From Shimia sp. CNT1-13L.2 (GTDB lineage: Bacteria; Pseudomonadota; Alphaproteobacteria; Rhodobacterales; Rhodobacteraceae), in NCBI RefSeq assembly GCF_024331145.1, contig NZ_JANDJO010000003.1:556105-620104 (forward strand): 64,000 nt of DNA, given 5' to 3'. Of the stretch, positions 9,092 to 18,408 are shown piece after piece. Position numbers and translations under genes: made by a program. Positions within the stretch are counted from its first letter, which is position 1, and every line of letters starts with the position of its first letter. Under the pieces are notes generated by a model, which saw nothing but the letters and a program-made list of their open reading frames with translations, ran no database searches and was not told the origin of the DNA.

Positions 9092-10096
9092 TCAGATCGA
9101 CAGGCGCGTCGCTTGGGTGCCACGTTCGCGATAGGGCGTGGTGTCGTAATGCGCACGGTAGCATTTCGAAAAATGCGAGGGCGACGCAAAACCACAAGCC
9201 AGCGCAACGTTGATCACGCTCATGTCCGTCTGCATCAACAGGTTACGGGCCTTCTGCAGCCGCAATTCCATGTAATAGCGCTTGGGTGAACGGTTCAGGT
9301 AACGACGGAACAGACGTTCAAGCTGCCGTGTCGACATGCCGACATCCTTGGCCAGAATCGACGGGCTGATCGGTTCCTCGATGTTCTGTTCCATCATCTG
9401 GATAACCTGGCTCAGCTTCGGGTGGCGCACGCCAATCCGGGTCGGAACCGAAAGACGCTGGGTATCCTGATCGGTCCTGATCGAGGAATAGATCTGCTGA
9501 TCGGCGACCCAGTTGGCCAGTTCCTCGCCGTGATCATCCGCGATAACCTGAAGGAACATGTCAATCGAGGAGGTGCCTCCCGCGGTGGTCATGCGCGTGC
9601 CGTCAATCGCGAACACCGACTTGCTGAGTTCGACCTCGGGGAATTCCTCGGCAAAACTGTCCTGATTCTCCCAGTGGATCGTGGCGCGTTTGCCATCCAG
9701 AAGGCCGGCCTTTGCCATGACGTAAGCTGCCGTGCACAAACCGCCGATTCTGATTCCCTTGCGCGCTTCGCGGCGCAGCCAGGCCAGAACCTTCTTGGTG
9801 GTGGCCGACTGGATGTCGAGTCCGCCACACAGGATCACCGTGTCATCGCGGTGCAGGTCGATCAGGTCATCGTCCAGCTTGAATGTCGTGTCGGTCGAGC
9901 AGGTCACCATATCACCGCCTTCACCGATCAGCTTCCACTCATAAAGCGGTGTGGTCGTGTGCCGATTGGCAAGCCGCAGGCAGTCCAAAGCCGAGGCAAA
10001 GGAAAGAAGCGTGAAATTTTCAAGCAAAACAAAGACAAACCGGCGCGTTTTCGCGTTCTGATCCAACGTGTTGCTGATCCGTTTCACCTGAGACAT
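9092..10096 (-). CDS. GlxA-family transcriptional regulator (DJ-1/PfpI domain plus AraC HTH)
   Basis: The 334-residue protein has an N-terminal class I amidotransferase-like (DJ-1/PfpI) sensor domain, roughly residues 18-190 with the GGLCTAAYVMAKAG elbow, and a C-terminal AraC double helix-turn-helix from about 225. The layout and the segment around RIGVRHPKLSQVIQMM resemble GbdR/CdhR-type regulators of choline, betaine or carnitine breakdown. That role is inference; no such catabolic genes are adjacent. It diverges from the DAHP synthase gene across 158 bp. Confidence 0.85.
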   Translation of the reverse strand: MSQVKRISNTLDQNAKTRRFVFVLLENFTLLSFASALDCLRLANRHTTTPLYEWKLIGEGGDMVTCSTDTTFKLDDDLIDLHRDDTVILCGGLDIQSATTKKVLAWLRREARKGIRIGGLCTAAYVMAKAGLLDGKRATIHWENQDSFAEEFPEVELSKSVFAIDGTRMTTAGGTSSIDMFLQVIADDHGEELANWVADQQIYSSIRTDQDTQRLSVPTRIGVRHPKLSQVIQMMEQNIEEPISPSILAKDVGMSTRQLERLFRRYLNRSPKRYYMELRLQKARNLLMQTDMSVINVALACGFASPSHFSKCYRAHYDTTPYRERGTQATRLSI

Positions 10097-10254
10097 CTGG
10101 CGTGTTCCTGGGGTAGTTGGTTGTGGCCGGGCCGATAGGGTACAATCATAGCGCCAAATTGAACCAGCAGGTCAAGGCCCCTAATTCAGTTATGGCCCTT
10201 GCTCAAGTCCTTTTGTATAGAGGGGCTCGCAACTTTTGTTACCGGAGAAAGACA

Positions 10255-11622
10255 ATGGCAGAATGGGTAAAATCTGGCTGGCGGAACAAACCGCGGATCC
10301 AGATGCCTGAATATACGGATGAGGACGCGCTGAAGGCCGTGGAAGCCCAGCTTGCCAGCTATCCGCCGCTGGTCTTTGCCGGTGAGGCGCGCCGTCTCAA
10401 GGAGAAGCTCGGGGCCGCCTCACGCGGCGAGGCGTTTTTGCTGCAAGGCGGCGATTGCGCCGAAAGCTTTGAGCAATTCAGCGCAGACGCGATCCGCGAC
10501 ACCTTCAAGGTGATGCTCCAGATGGCGATGGTCCTGACCTACGGTGCCAAGGTGCCCGTAGTCAAAGTTGGCCGCATGGCGGGCCAGTTCGCCAAACCGC
10601 GTTCGGCACCGACCGAAGTCGTGGATGGCGTGGAACTGCCCAGCTACCGTGGTGACATCATCAACGAGCTGGCCTTCACCGCGGATGCCCGAATCCCCGA
10701 TCCCAAGAAGATGCTGCAGGCCTACACCCAGGCGGCCGCCACGCTGAACCTGCTGCGCGCCTTCTCGACCGGCGGCTATGCCGACGTTCACCAGGTACAC
10801 GCCTGGACGCTGGGTTTCACCGAGGGCGAAAAGGCGGCCAAGTACCGTGACATGGCCAACCGCATCTCGAACGCGCTTGATTTCATGAACGCGGCCGGCG
10901 TCAACAGCTCGACCGCGCATGCCCTGCGCACCGTGGATTTCTACACCAGCCACGAAGGCCTACTGCTTGAGTATGAAGAAGCGCTGACCCGTCTTGATTC
11001 CACCTCCGGCAACTGGCTGGCCGGCTCCGGCCACATGATCTGGATCGGCGACCGCACCCGTCAACCCGACGGCGCACATGTAGAATTCTGCAGCGGTGTC
11101 CAGAACCCGATCGGCCTCAAGTGTGGTCCGACCACCACCGCCGAGGATCTCAAGGTTCTGATGGCCAAGCTGAACCCGGAAAACGAAGCGGGCCGTCTCA
11201 CCCTGATCGCGCGTTTCGGTGCCGGCTCTGTGGGCGAACACCTGCCGCGTCTCATCAAGACCGTTCAGGAAGAGGGCGCCAACGTCCTGTGGACCTGCGA
11301 TCCAATGCACGGCAACACCATCAAGTCGTCGAGCGGTTTCAAGACCCGCCCCTTCGACAGCGTACTGCGCGAAGTGCAAGAATTCTTCTCGGTCCACAAG
11401 GCCGAAGGAACCGTACCGGGCGGCGTCCACTTCGAGATGACTGGTCAGGACGTCACCGAATGCACCGGCGGTGTCCGTGCCGTGACCGACGAAGATCTCT
11501 CGTCGCGCTACCACACCGCCTGCGACCCGCGCCTGAACGCGTCGCAGTCGCTCGAACTGGCCTTCCTTGTTGCCGAGGAGCTGTCCTCGCTGCGCGACGA
11601 GCGCAAGAAGGAAGCGGTCTAA
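10255..11622 (+). CDS. aroG: Class II 3-deoxy-7-phosphoheptulonate synthase (DAHP synthase)
   Basis: The 455-residue enzyme condenses phosphoenolpyruvate with erythrose 4-phosphate, the first step of the shikimate pathway. It is the plant-like class II type: QGGDCAESF carries the metal-binding Cys, and [18 protein letters not shown] and [15 protein letters not shown] are family hallmarks. The start at 10255 (MAEWVKSGW) has GGAGA 7 bases upstream; an upstream in-frame extension lies in the intergenic region and looks non-coding. It is a single gene with its own terminator. Confidence 0.95.
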   Translation: MAEWVKSGWRNKPRIQMPEYTDEDALKAVEAQLASYPPLVFAGEARRLKEKLGAASRGEAFLLQGGDCAESFEQFSADAIRDTFKVMLQMAMVLTYGAKVPVVKVGRMAGQFAKPRSAPTEVVDGVELPSYRGDIINELAFTADARIPDPKKMLQAYTQAAATLNLLRAFSTGGYADVHQVHAWTLGFTEGEKAAKYRDMANRISNALDFMNAAGVNSSTAHALRTVDFYTSHEGLLLEYEEALTRLDSTSGNWLAGSGHMIWIGDRTRQPDGAHVEFCSGVQNPIGLKCGPTTTAEDLKVLMAKLNPENEAGRLTLIARFGAGSVGEHLPRLIKTVQEEGANVLWTCDPMHGNTIKSSSGFKTRPFDSVLREVQEFFSVHKAEGTVPGGVHFEMTGQDVTECTGGVRAVTDEDLSSRYHTACDPRLNASQSLELAFLVAEELSSLRDERKKEAV

Positions 11623-11647
11623 GGCTCTGACCTTAATGCGATTTCAG

Positions 11648-11676
11648 AAAGGGCAGCCCGCGCGGCTGCCCTTTTT
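11648..11676 (+). terminator. Terminator of the DAHP synthase gene
   Basis: An 11-bp stem (AAAGGGCAGCC with GGCTGCCCTTT), a CG-rich 5-base loop and a run of T form a classic intrinsic terminator. Its A-tract could also serve the opposing PAS_5 gene, which ends at the same place. Confidence 0.85.
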
Positions 11677-12278
11677 CATGGGCGATTCACAACCAGCCTG
11701 AGATGCGGAACATGGGTGGCCTGCGTGCTGCCGCTCAAGGGCGTTTGCGAGGTGTTGATCGCCCGCCGCTCACTGTTGATCAGCCGCCACCTGTGACTGC
11801 GGGGCGCCTGTTCACCGCCAAAAGCAAGCCCGCCAAGGATACGCGTTGCAGCGCCGTCACGACCACCGGCCAGCGGCAGCAGGATCATCTCGCAGGGGCA
11901 GGGCGCCTTGCTCTCGTCCTCTAGCCAGAGCCGCGCCGTGACAGGTGCGTCGAACACATCCTTCAGAACATCCCCCATCAGGGCGCGTGACGTCATGCCA
12001 AAGCCGAAGGAAAACGGCAGACCCCTGGCCTCGGTCCCGAGGAACGTGTTCAGAACCTGCCCGCCAACCCGCACCCGCGCCACGCTCGGGGCGATCCGCT
12101 CAAGGACAAAAGCATGGCTCAGGGCGCGTTCAATCCCCGCCGGATCAACCTCTGCCCGCGCAGGCAGGCGATCCAGCCGGCACAGGCTTTCCCAATAGGT
12201 CTGAATATCCCGCAGTGGCTCAGGCAGCGGCGACTGCCCCATGATGCCCTCTGGTTTCCCTTGCCATTCCCCAAACAT
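11676..12278 (-). CDS. PAS_5 family protein
   Basis: The 200-residue product matches the alphaproteobacterial PAS_5 family (DUF1457-type): an N-terminal SPLPEPLRDIQTYWESL helix, LPARAEVDPAGIE, then a PAS-like core with RVGGQVLN and GTEARGLPF. No output domain is visible, so it may be a stand-alone sensor or adaptor. The ATG at 12276-12278 is chosen because of an AAGGAG site 6 bases before it; an earlier in-frame start lacks one. It is convergent with the DAHP synthase gene. Confidence 0.75.
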   Translation of the reverse strand: MFGEWQGKPEGIMGQSPLPEPLRDIQTYWESLCRLDRLPARAEVDPAGIERALSHAFVLERIAPSVARVRVGGQVLNTFLGTEARGLPFSFGFGMTSRALMGDVLKDVFDAPVTARLWLEDESKAPCPCEMILLPLAGGRDGAATRILGGLAFGGEQAPRSHRWRLINSERRAINTSQTPLSGSTQATHVPHLRLVVNRP

Positions 12279-12457
12279 CCCGGCTCCTTTCCAACCCATC
12301 CGATGAACCCTCTCCAAATCATCTCACATTTTCTGCAATTGCCGCGAAAATTCGGATCAATTGGTTAACTCTTACCGGCGCTTGCGGCTGCAAGGCTTGC
12401 GCGAAACAGGACAATGGCTTTAGGTGGCGTACCAAGACAAAAGACGGGGGGATTGAC

Positions 12458-13348
12458 GTGCTGCATTCGATGACAGGGTTTGCGTCGCTCAAAGGGGCGG
12501 CAATGGGCTTTAGCTGGGTCGCCGAACTGCGCAGCGTGAATTCCAAGGGGCTTGATCTACGCATTCGCGTGCCCGACTGGATCGACGGGCTCGAAGCCGC
12601 CCTGCGCACGGCCATTGGCAAATCCGTGAACCGCGGGTCGGCAACCTTTTCGCTACGCATCCAGCGCGACGAGGAAGAAGGTGTCCTGTCACTGAACCCG
12701 GCGCAGCTCTCCAATGTTCTCGACGCGCTTGGTACGGTGGAACAGGAAGCCATGGATCGCGGCCTGTCGCTTGCGCCCTCCAAGGCCAGCGACATTCTCG
12801 GGTTGCGCGGCGTTCTGGACGTGGCCACGTCTGAGACCGACACCAAGGCCCTGCGCGAGGCGATCATGGCCGACCTGCCGGGCCTGATCGACAGCTTTCT
12901 GGACATGCGCCGCAACGAAGGGCAGGCGCTGGATTCCCTGATGAAGGATCAATTGAAGCAGGTCGCCACCCTCACCGATAGCGCCGCCGCCATCGCTGAA
13001 TCCCGCCGAGACGAGACCGCCGCCACCCTGCGCGCCAACCTCGCGCGCGTGCTGGAAAACACCGATGCCGTCGACGAAAGCCGCCTTGCACAGGAACTTG
13101 CCATGCTTGCGGTCAAGAACGACGTGACCGAAGAAATCGACCGCCTGCGCGCCCATGTCACCGCCGCGCGTGACCTTCTGGCCAACGGCAGCCCAGTAGG
13201 CCGCAAACTTGATTTCCTGATGCAGGAGTTCAACCGCGAGGCCAACACCCTGTGCTCAAAGTCGCAGTCTGTCGATCTCACCGCAATTGGCCTTGATCTC
13301 AAGGCGGTGATCGATCAGATGCGCGAACAGGTTCAAAACGTGGAATAA
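12458..13348 (+). CDS. yicC: YicC-family endoribonuclease
   Basis: The 296-residue protein starts with MLHSMTGFASL, the family signature, has a YicC N-terminal domain over about half its length, and ends with the DUF1732 domain (GRKLDFLMQEFNREANTLCSKS). E. coli YicC is an endoribonuclease acting on mRNA and small RNA. GTG is the likely start because it places the signature at the N-terminus. It is followed 3 bases later by gmk, an association seen widely in proteobacteria. Confidence 0.92.
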   Translation: MLHSMTGFASLKGAAMGFSWVAELRSVNSKGLDLRIRVPDWIDGLEAALRTAIGKSVNRGSATFSLRIQRDEEEGVLSLNPAQLSNVLDALGTVEQEAMDRGLSLAPSKASDILGLRGVLDVATSETDTKALREAIMADLPGLIDSFLDMRRNEGQALDSLMKDQLKQVATLTDSAAAIAESRRDETAATLRANLARVLENTDAVDESRLAQELAMLAVKNDVTEEIDRLRAHVTAARDLLANGSPVGRKLDFLMQEFNREANTLCSKSQSVDLTAIGLDLKAVIDQMREQVQNVE

Positions 13349-13351
13349 AGC

Positions 13352-14002
13352 ATGACCGACATGACACAGCGCCGTGGTCTTCTCATCATCCTGTCCTCGC
13401 CGTCGGGGGCAGGTAAGTCGACCCTTGCCCGCCGCCTGATGCAATGGGACGAAGGCCTGCGTTTTTCGATCTCTGCCACCACCCGCGCGCCGCGTCCGGG
13501 AGAGGAACACGGGCGCGAGTATTTCTTTCTGAGCGTCGACGAGTTCAAAAAGCAGGTATCGGAAGGCGAAATGCTGGAACACGCCCACGTTTTCGGCAAT
13601 TTCTACGGCTCGCCCACCGGTCCGGTCAAAGACACCATCAATGCCGGGGATGACGTGTTGTTCGACGTCGATTGGCAGGGCGAACAGCAGATCCGGAATT
13701 CCGACCTTGGCAAACACGCCTTGTCGATCTTTATCCTGCCACCCTCGATCACCGAACTGCACCGCCGCCTTGTCAGCCGGGGGCAGGACAGCGAAGACGT
13801 GATCGACAAGCGCATGCAGAAAAGCTGGGACGAGATCAGCCACTGGGGCGCCTATGACTATGTTCTGGTGAACGACGATCTCGACGCCACCGAAGCCCAA
13901 CTCAAGACCATTATCACCGCAGAGCGCATGCGCCGCGAGCAACAACCCGCGCTGCAAACCCACGTCCGCACCCTGCAAGCCGAATTCGAGGAGATGTCCT
14001 AA
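13352..14002 (+). CDS. gmk: Guanylate kinase
   Basis: The 216-residue enzyme phosphorylates GMP to GDP with ATP. The P-loop [10 protein letters not shown], the GMP-binding stretch [22 protein letters not shown] region and [10 protein letters not shown] are all present, and length is normal. It is translationally coupled: 3 bases after yicC, and its TAA stop overlaps the next ATG by one base. Confidence 0.95.
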   Translation: MTDMTQRRGLLIILSSPSGAGKSTLARRLMQWDEGLRFSISATTRAPRPGEEHGREYFFLSVDEFKKQVSEGEMLEHAHVFGNFYGSPTGPVKDTINAGDDVLFDVDWQGEQQIRNSDLGKHALSIFILPPSITELHRRLVSRGQDSEDVIDKRMQKSWDEISHWGAYDYVLVNDDLDATEAQLKTIITAERMRREQQPALQTHVRTLQAEFEEMS

Positions 14003-14523
14003 TGCCGCTTTATGAACTGGACGGGATTGCTCCCGAGATTGCCGAGGATTCCTGGGTCGCGCCGGATGCCAACGTGATCGGCAACGTGCGCGTGGAAGAG
14101 GGGGCCTCGGTCTGGTTCGGCACCACCATTCGCGGCGACAACGAACCGATCGTGATCGGCAAGGGATCGAACGTTCAGGAAAACACCGTGATGCACACCG
14201 ATCCGGGCTGCCCGCTAACCATCGGCGAAGGCTGTACCATTGGTCACAAGGCCATGCTGCACGGCTGCACCATCGGTGAAAACAGCCTTGTCGGCATGGG
14301 CGCCACCATCCTGAACGGCGCCAAGATCGGCAAGAACTGCCTGATCGGGGCCGGGGCTCTGATCACCGAAGGCAAGGTCATTCCCGACGGCTCCCTCGTG
14401 ATGGGCGCGCCGGGGAAAATCGTGCGCGAGCTTGATGAAAATGCCATCAATGGCCTGCGCGGCAGCGCCTTGCACTATCAGGAAAACATGCGCCGTTTCC
14501 GGAATGGCCTGAAAGAAATCTGA
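14002..14523 (+). CDS. Gamma-carbonic-anhydrase-like hexapeptide-repeat protein
   Basis: The 173-residue protein is a left-handed beta-helix of the YrdA/PaaY gamma-carbonic anhydrase family. Repeated hexapeptides, the [18 protein letters not shown] segment and conserved His residues ([16 protein letters not shown]) indicate a trimer with metal sites between subunits. Carbonic anhydrase activity is not assured in this family. It is the third gene of yicC-gmk-gca and ends before a terminator. Confidence 0.88.
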   Translation: MPLYELDGIAPEIAEDSWVAPDANVIGNVRVEEGASVWFGTTIRGDNEPIVIGKGSNVQENTVMHTDPGCPLTIGEGCTIGHKAMLHGCTIGENSLVGMGATILNGAKIGKNCLIGAGALITEGKVIPDGSLVMGAPGKIVRELDENAINGLRGSALHYQENMRRFRNGLKEI

Positions 14524-14556
14524 GCGCATCTTTTGATTTTACATTAGCACACCCAG

Positions 14557-14586
14557 GTATCCCGTTGTAATTGCGGGATACTTTTA
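14557..14586 (+). terminator. Terminator after the gamma-CA gene
   Basis: An 8-bp perfect inverted repeat (GTATCCCG / CGGGATAC), a 9-base loop and four T close the yicC-gmk operon before phoR. Confidence 0.7.
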
Positions 14587-14669
14587 ATTGGCTATTTCTT
14601 TTTTCTTCCCAGTTTACAAATCGCAACTTCTCGGAAAGCTTTACGCAAAGCCATTCCAGGACGTTGCCC

Positions 14670-15710
14670 ATGTCGACCGATCCGATCCAGTCGTTCCTTG
14701 ATGCCATCCCGCTGCCTTCGGTTTTCGTGGGCAGGAACGCACGCATTGTTGCTGCCAATTCCCAGGCCAAGGCGCTCAATCCCAAGGCCGGTGAGACGCG
14801 CCCCTTCGTGCTGGTCTTTCGCCAGCCTGGGCTAACCGAAGCTCTGGACAAATGCCTTTCGACGCGCAAACCGCAGAAAGCCATCTATCACCACGCTGAC
14901 GGCCCGCATAGCGTGCGCTATGACGTCACTGCCTCATGGGTCTCGGGTCAGGATTTCGAAGGCGTCCTCTTGTGCTTCACCGACGTCACACACCTTCAGC
15001 AGGCCGACCAGATGCGCCGCGACTTTGTCGCCAACGTCAGCCACGAATTGCGCACGCCGCTGACTGCGATCCTGGGGTTCATCGAAACCCTTCTTGGCCC
15101 GGCCAAGGGCGATCCCAAGGCCCAGGAACGTTTCCTGACCACCATGTCTGCCGAGGCCAGCCGGATGAACCGCCTCGTCGGCGATCTGCTGTCCCTGAGC
15201 CGCGTCGAAGAAGATGCCCGCATGCGTCCGACGACTACGACTGACCTCGATGCGCTGATCCGCTCGGTGATCCGCAACCTGTCGCCGGTGGCCGAGGAAA
15301 ACGGCGCTACGCTGACATTCAACGTGCCCGACAAGGCGCCACTGGTGGTCGCGGATTCCGACCAGATGATGCAGGTGTTCACCAACCTGATCGAAAACGC
15401 GCTGAAATACGGCGGGCAGGGGACAAGCGTCACGATCTCGATCTCCGAATCCCCTCGCGATCATGTCCTGCGCGGTCCGGCCCTGCTGATTTCCATTGCG
15501 GACACCGGCCCCGGGATCGATCCGATTCACATTCCACGCCTGACCGAACGCTTTTACCGCATCGACTCACACCGCTCGCGCGAAATGGGCGGCACCGGTC
15601 TCGGTCTTGCGATCGTGAAACACATCCTGAATCGCCACCGCGGTCGCCTCAGGGTTGAAAGTGAACTGGGGCAGGGATCAACTTTCACGGTCATTCTCCC
15701 CAAAAAGTAG
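14670..15710 (+). CDS. phoR: PhoR-type phosphate sensor histidine kinase without membrane segments
   Basis: The 346-residue kinase has an N-terminal PAS-like domain (about 10-105), a HisKA domain with FVANVSHELRTPLTA (His125 as phosphate acceptor), and an HATPase domain with NLIENALKYG, DTGPGI and GTGLGLAIVK. It should phosphorylate PhoB. No transmembrane helix is seen, unlike E. coli PhoR, which has an N-terminal membrane anchor. The ATG at 14670 has CAGGA upstream; the only further extension would use TTG inside the preceding terminator. It is followed by pstSCAB-phoU-phoB. Confidence 0.9.
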   Translation: MSTDPIQSFLDAIPLPSVFVGRNARIVAANSQAKALNPKAGETRPFVLVFRQPGLTEALDKCLSTRKPQKAIYHHADGPHSVRYDVTASWVSGQDFEGVLLCFTDVTHLQQADQMRRDFVANVSHELRTPLTAILGFIETLLGPAKGDPKAQERFLTTMSAEASRMNRLVGDLLSLSRVEEDARMRPTTTTDLDALIRSVIRNLSPVAEENGATLTFNVPDKAPLVVADSDQMMQVFTNLIENALKYGGQGTSVTISISESPRDHVLRGPALLISIADTGPGIDPIHIPRLTERFYRIDSHRSREMGGTGLGLAIVKHILNRHRGRLRVESELGQGSTFTVILPKK

Positions 15711-15733
15711 ACAAATTCGAGATAAGTCTGCGG

Positions 15734-15762
15734 GGTTCATAAAACCGTTACATTGGTGTCAC
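15734..15762 (+). promoter_or_regulatory. Pho box with three 11-bp-spaced repeats before pstS
   Basis: Three 7-base units are spaced exactly 11 bases apart: GGTTCAT (15734), CCGTTAC (15745) and GTGTCAC (15756). The last is a near-perfect PhoB half-site (consensus CTGTCAY); the first two are weaker. The position, about 80 bp before the pstS start, fits activation by phosphorylated PhoB encoded at the end of the same locus. Confidence 0.75.
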
Positions 15763-15840
15763 AAAAGCTTAGCGCGGAAGCCGTAGCACCCGGCTCCGAG
15801 ACCGTCGACAAAGATGGTCAACACCAATGGAGTTAAAAAC

Positions 15841-16875
15841 ATGTCCGTTAAACTGACTGCCTCGGCGCTGGCCATCGTAGCCGCTGCCACCGCTGCCGAC
15901 GCCCGTGATCAGCTGCAGATCAAAGGGTCGTCGACCGTTCTGCCCTACGCAACCATCGTTGCCGAAGCATTTGGCGAAAACTTCGACTTCCCGACCCCCG
16001 TTGTTGAGGGTGGCGGTTCGGGTGCCGGCCGCAAAGCCATGTGTGAAGGTGTTGGGGAGAACACCATCGACATCGCGAACTCGTCCTCGCGCATCAAGCA
16101 GTCGGACATCGACCTTTGCGCCTCGAACGGCGTAAACGAAATCATGGAAGTCCGCTTCGGTTATGACGGCATCGTCTTCGCGTCGGACATCAACGGCCCG
16201 TCGTTCGCCTTCACCCCGGCAGACTGGTTCTCGGCAATCGCCAAAGAAGTTGTTGTTGACGGCAAGCTGGTTGCCAACACCAACAAACAGTGGGCAGACG
16301 TAAACGCTGCTCTGCCGGCGCAAGACATCCTGGCCTTCATCCCGGGCACCAAGCACGGCACCCGCGAAGTCTTCGACAAGAAGGTTCTGGAAGCTGGCTG
16401 TAAAGCAACCGGCGCCTACGACATCTTCAAAGAAGCCAACGGCGGCGACAAGAAGAAAGCCAAGAAAGCCTGTCACGCCCTGCGCACCGACGGCGTTTCG
16501 GTCGACATCGACGGCGACTACACCGAGACCCTGGCGCGTCTGGCTGCCAACTCGCAAGCCATCGGCGTGTTCGGCCTGTCGTTCTACCAGAACAACACCG
16601 ACAAGCTGGTTGTTGCCACCATGGACAACGTAACTCCCTCGACCGAAACCGTTGCTTCGGGTGAGTATCCGGTTTCGCGTCCGCTGTTCTTCTACGTGAA
16701 GAAAGCACACCTGGGTGTGATCCCCGGCCTGCAAGAATACATCGACTTCTTCGTGTCGGACGACATGGCAGGCCCCGACGGCCCGCTGGCTGAGTACGGT
16801 CTGGTTTCGGATCCGGAACTGGCCAAGACCCAGGACATGGTTGCAAACGGCGTCGCAATGGGCCCGCTGAACTAA
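15841..16875 (+). CDS. pstS: Phosphate-binding protein PstS
   Basis: The 344-residue periplasmic protein binds phosphate for the PstCAB importer. It has a 21-residue signal peptide ending ATAADA, then the PstS motifs IKGSSTVLPYA, EGGGSGAGRKAMCEG and NSSSRIKQSD. The ATG at 15841 follows GGAG by 8 bases; an upstream in-frame start is not supported. A hairpin after the stop separates it from pstC, consistent with excess binding protein. Confidence 0.95.
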   Translation: MSVKLTASALAIVAAATAADARDQLQIKGSSTVLPYATIVAEAFGENFDFPTPVVEGGGSGAGRKAMCEGVGENTIDIANSSSRIKQSDIDLCASNGVNEIMEVRFGYDGIVFASDINGPSFAFTPADWFSAIAKEVVVDGKLVANTNKQWADVNAALPAQDILAFIPGTKHGTREVFDKKVLEAGCKATGAYDIFKEANGGDKKKAKKACHALRTDGVSVDIDGDYTETLARLAANSQAIGVFGLSFYQNNTDKLVVATMDNVTPSTETVASGEYPVSRPLFFYVKKAHLGVIPGLQEYIDFFVSDDMAGPDGPLAEYGLVSDPELAKTQDMVANGVAMGPLN

Positions 16876-16890
16876 GCCACTACCAATAGG

Positions 16891-16915
16891 GGTGGCGCCT
16901 GTTGTGGGCGCCACC
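16891..16915 (+). terminator. Attenuating stem-loop between pstS and pstC
   Basis: A 9-bp perfect stem (GGTGGCGCC / GGCGCCACC) with a 7-base loop and a short T/C tract follows pstS. It probably lets only part of the transcripts continue into pstC. Confidence 0.65.
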
Positions 16916-16947
16916 TTTCCCTTTTCCGTCATCCAGTTGGATATCCC

Positions 16948-18408
16948 ATGAGCGCCGGTCTCGTTATTCTTGCCGTGGTCGTCATTGCGACACTCGGTTT
17001 CTTCCTCGGCCGTTCGCGTGCAATCCGCTCCGCCGAGGGCGATGTTCGCAAACTGCACTCCCTTCCAAACTACTACGGCCAAACGGTTTTCCTGTTTTCC
17101 GCCGTACCCGCGCTTCTGGTAACTTTCGCTTGGCTGCTCTTGCAGCCGCTTTACGTTGAAAGCCAGGTCTCCGGCATGATCACCGCCTCGGACATTCCCG
17201 AAGGCGGTTCGCTCAGCCTCGTGATGGCCGACGTGCGCCGCATCTCGACCGGCCTTGATCTCGCCGTGTCCTCGGGCAACCTGACCGAAGGCCAATTCAG
17301 CGCCATGCGCGCCGATACAACCGACGTTCGTGCGAAATTGGGTGAACTCGGCGTAGCCGTGGCCTCTGAAGTCAAACAGAACGTCTTCGAGGCGGCCAAA
17401 GCCTACCGCGCTCAAACGGGCACCCTGCGCATGGCCATGACCGTGGTCGCACTGGTGCTGGCCCTGGGCGGCGCGCTTCTGGCGATGATGCGCATCACGC
17501 CCGAATTCCGCGCCCGCAACGTGTCCGAAGCCGCCGTCAAGGCGCTCCTGATCCTGTCGTCGATGGTCGCGATCCTGACCACCGTCGGGATCATCTTCTC
17601 GCTGCTGTTCGAAACCTCGAACTTCTTCCGCCTCTATCCGGCCAAGGATTTCTTCTTCAACCTCACCTGGAACCCGCAGTTCACCGGCGGCTCCGACCTC
17701 GGCATCGCGCCGCTTCTGTGGGGTACACTCTATGTCTCCTTCGTCGCACTGGTCTTCGCGGTTCCGATCGGCCTTCTGGTCGCGGTCTACCTTTCCGAAT
17801 ACGCCTCGCGGCGCGTGCGCTCTGTTGTCAAACCTGCCATCGAGGTTCTCGCCGGTATCCCGACCATCGTTTACGGTCTCTTCGCGCTGATCACCGTCGG
17901 CCCGCTTCTGCGCGACTACTTTGCCGAACCGCTGGGCCTTGGCACCTCGTCGTCCTCGGTGATGACCGCCGGTGTCGTCATGGGCATCATGCTGATCCCC
18001 TTCGTGTCCTCGCTGTCCGATGACGTGATCAACGCGGTGCCGCAGGCGATGCGCGATGGCTCTTACGGCCTTGGCGCGACCCAGTCGGAAACCGTGAAAC
18101 AGGTGATCCTGCCGGCCGCACTGCCGGGCATCGTCGGCGCCATCCTTCTGGCCGCATCGCGTGCCATTGGGGAAACCATGATCGTGGTCATGGGGGCAGG
18201 GGCCGCCGCCAAGCTCAGCCTCAACCCCTTCGAGGCCATGACAACGATTACCGTTAAAATCGTCAGCCAGCTGACCGGTGACACGGAATTCGCCAGCCCC
18301 GAAACGCTCGTGGCCTTCGCCCTGGGCCTGTCCCTCTTTGTCGTCACCCTGGGTCTGAACATTCTGGCCCTGTATATCGTCCGTAAGTACCGGGAGCAGT
18401 ACGAATGA
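16948..18408 (+). CDS. pstC: Phosphate ABC transporter permease PstC (long form)
   Basis: The 486-residue inner-membrane protein is markedly longer than E. coli PstC (about 320). The C-terminal 290 residues hold the conserved permease (VLAGIPTIVYGLFAL, ASRAIGETMIVVMGAGAAA). The N-terminal extension has extra membrane segments flanking a polar stretch (about 65-150) that should lie outside the membrane. It overlaps pstA by 4 bases. Confidence 0.92.
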   Translation: MSAGLVILAVVVIATLGFFLGRSRAIRSAEGDVRKLHSLPNYYGQTVFLFSAVPALLVTFAWLLLQPLYVESQVSGMITASDIPEGGSLSLVMADVRRISTGLDLAVSSGNLTEGQFSAMRADTTDVRAKLGELGVAVASEVKQNVFEAAKAYRAQTGTLRMAMTVVALVLALGGALLAMMRITPEFRARNVSEAAVKALLILSSMVAILTTVGIIFSLLFETSNFFRLYPAKDFFFNLTWNPQFTGGSDLGIAPLLWGTLYVSFVALVFAVPIGLLVAVYLSEYASRRVRSVVKPAIEVLAGIPTIVYGLFALITVGPLLRDYFAEPLGLGTSSSSVMTAGVVMGIMLIPFVSSLSDDVINAVPQAMRDGSYGLGATQSETVKQVILPAALPGIVGAILLAASRAIGETMIVVMGAGAAAKLSLNPFEAMTTITVKIVSQLTGDTEFASPETLVAFALGLSLFVVTLGLNILALYIVRKYREQYE

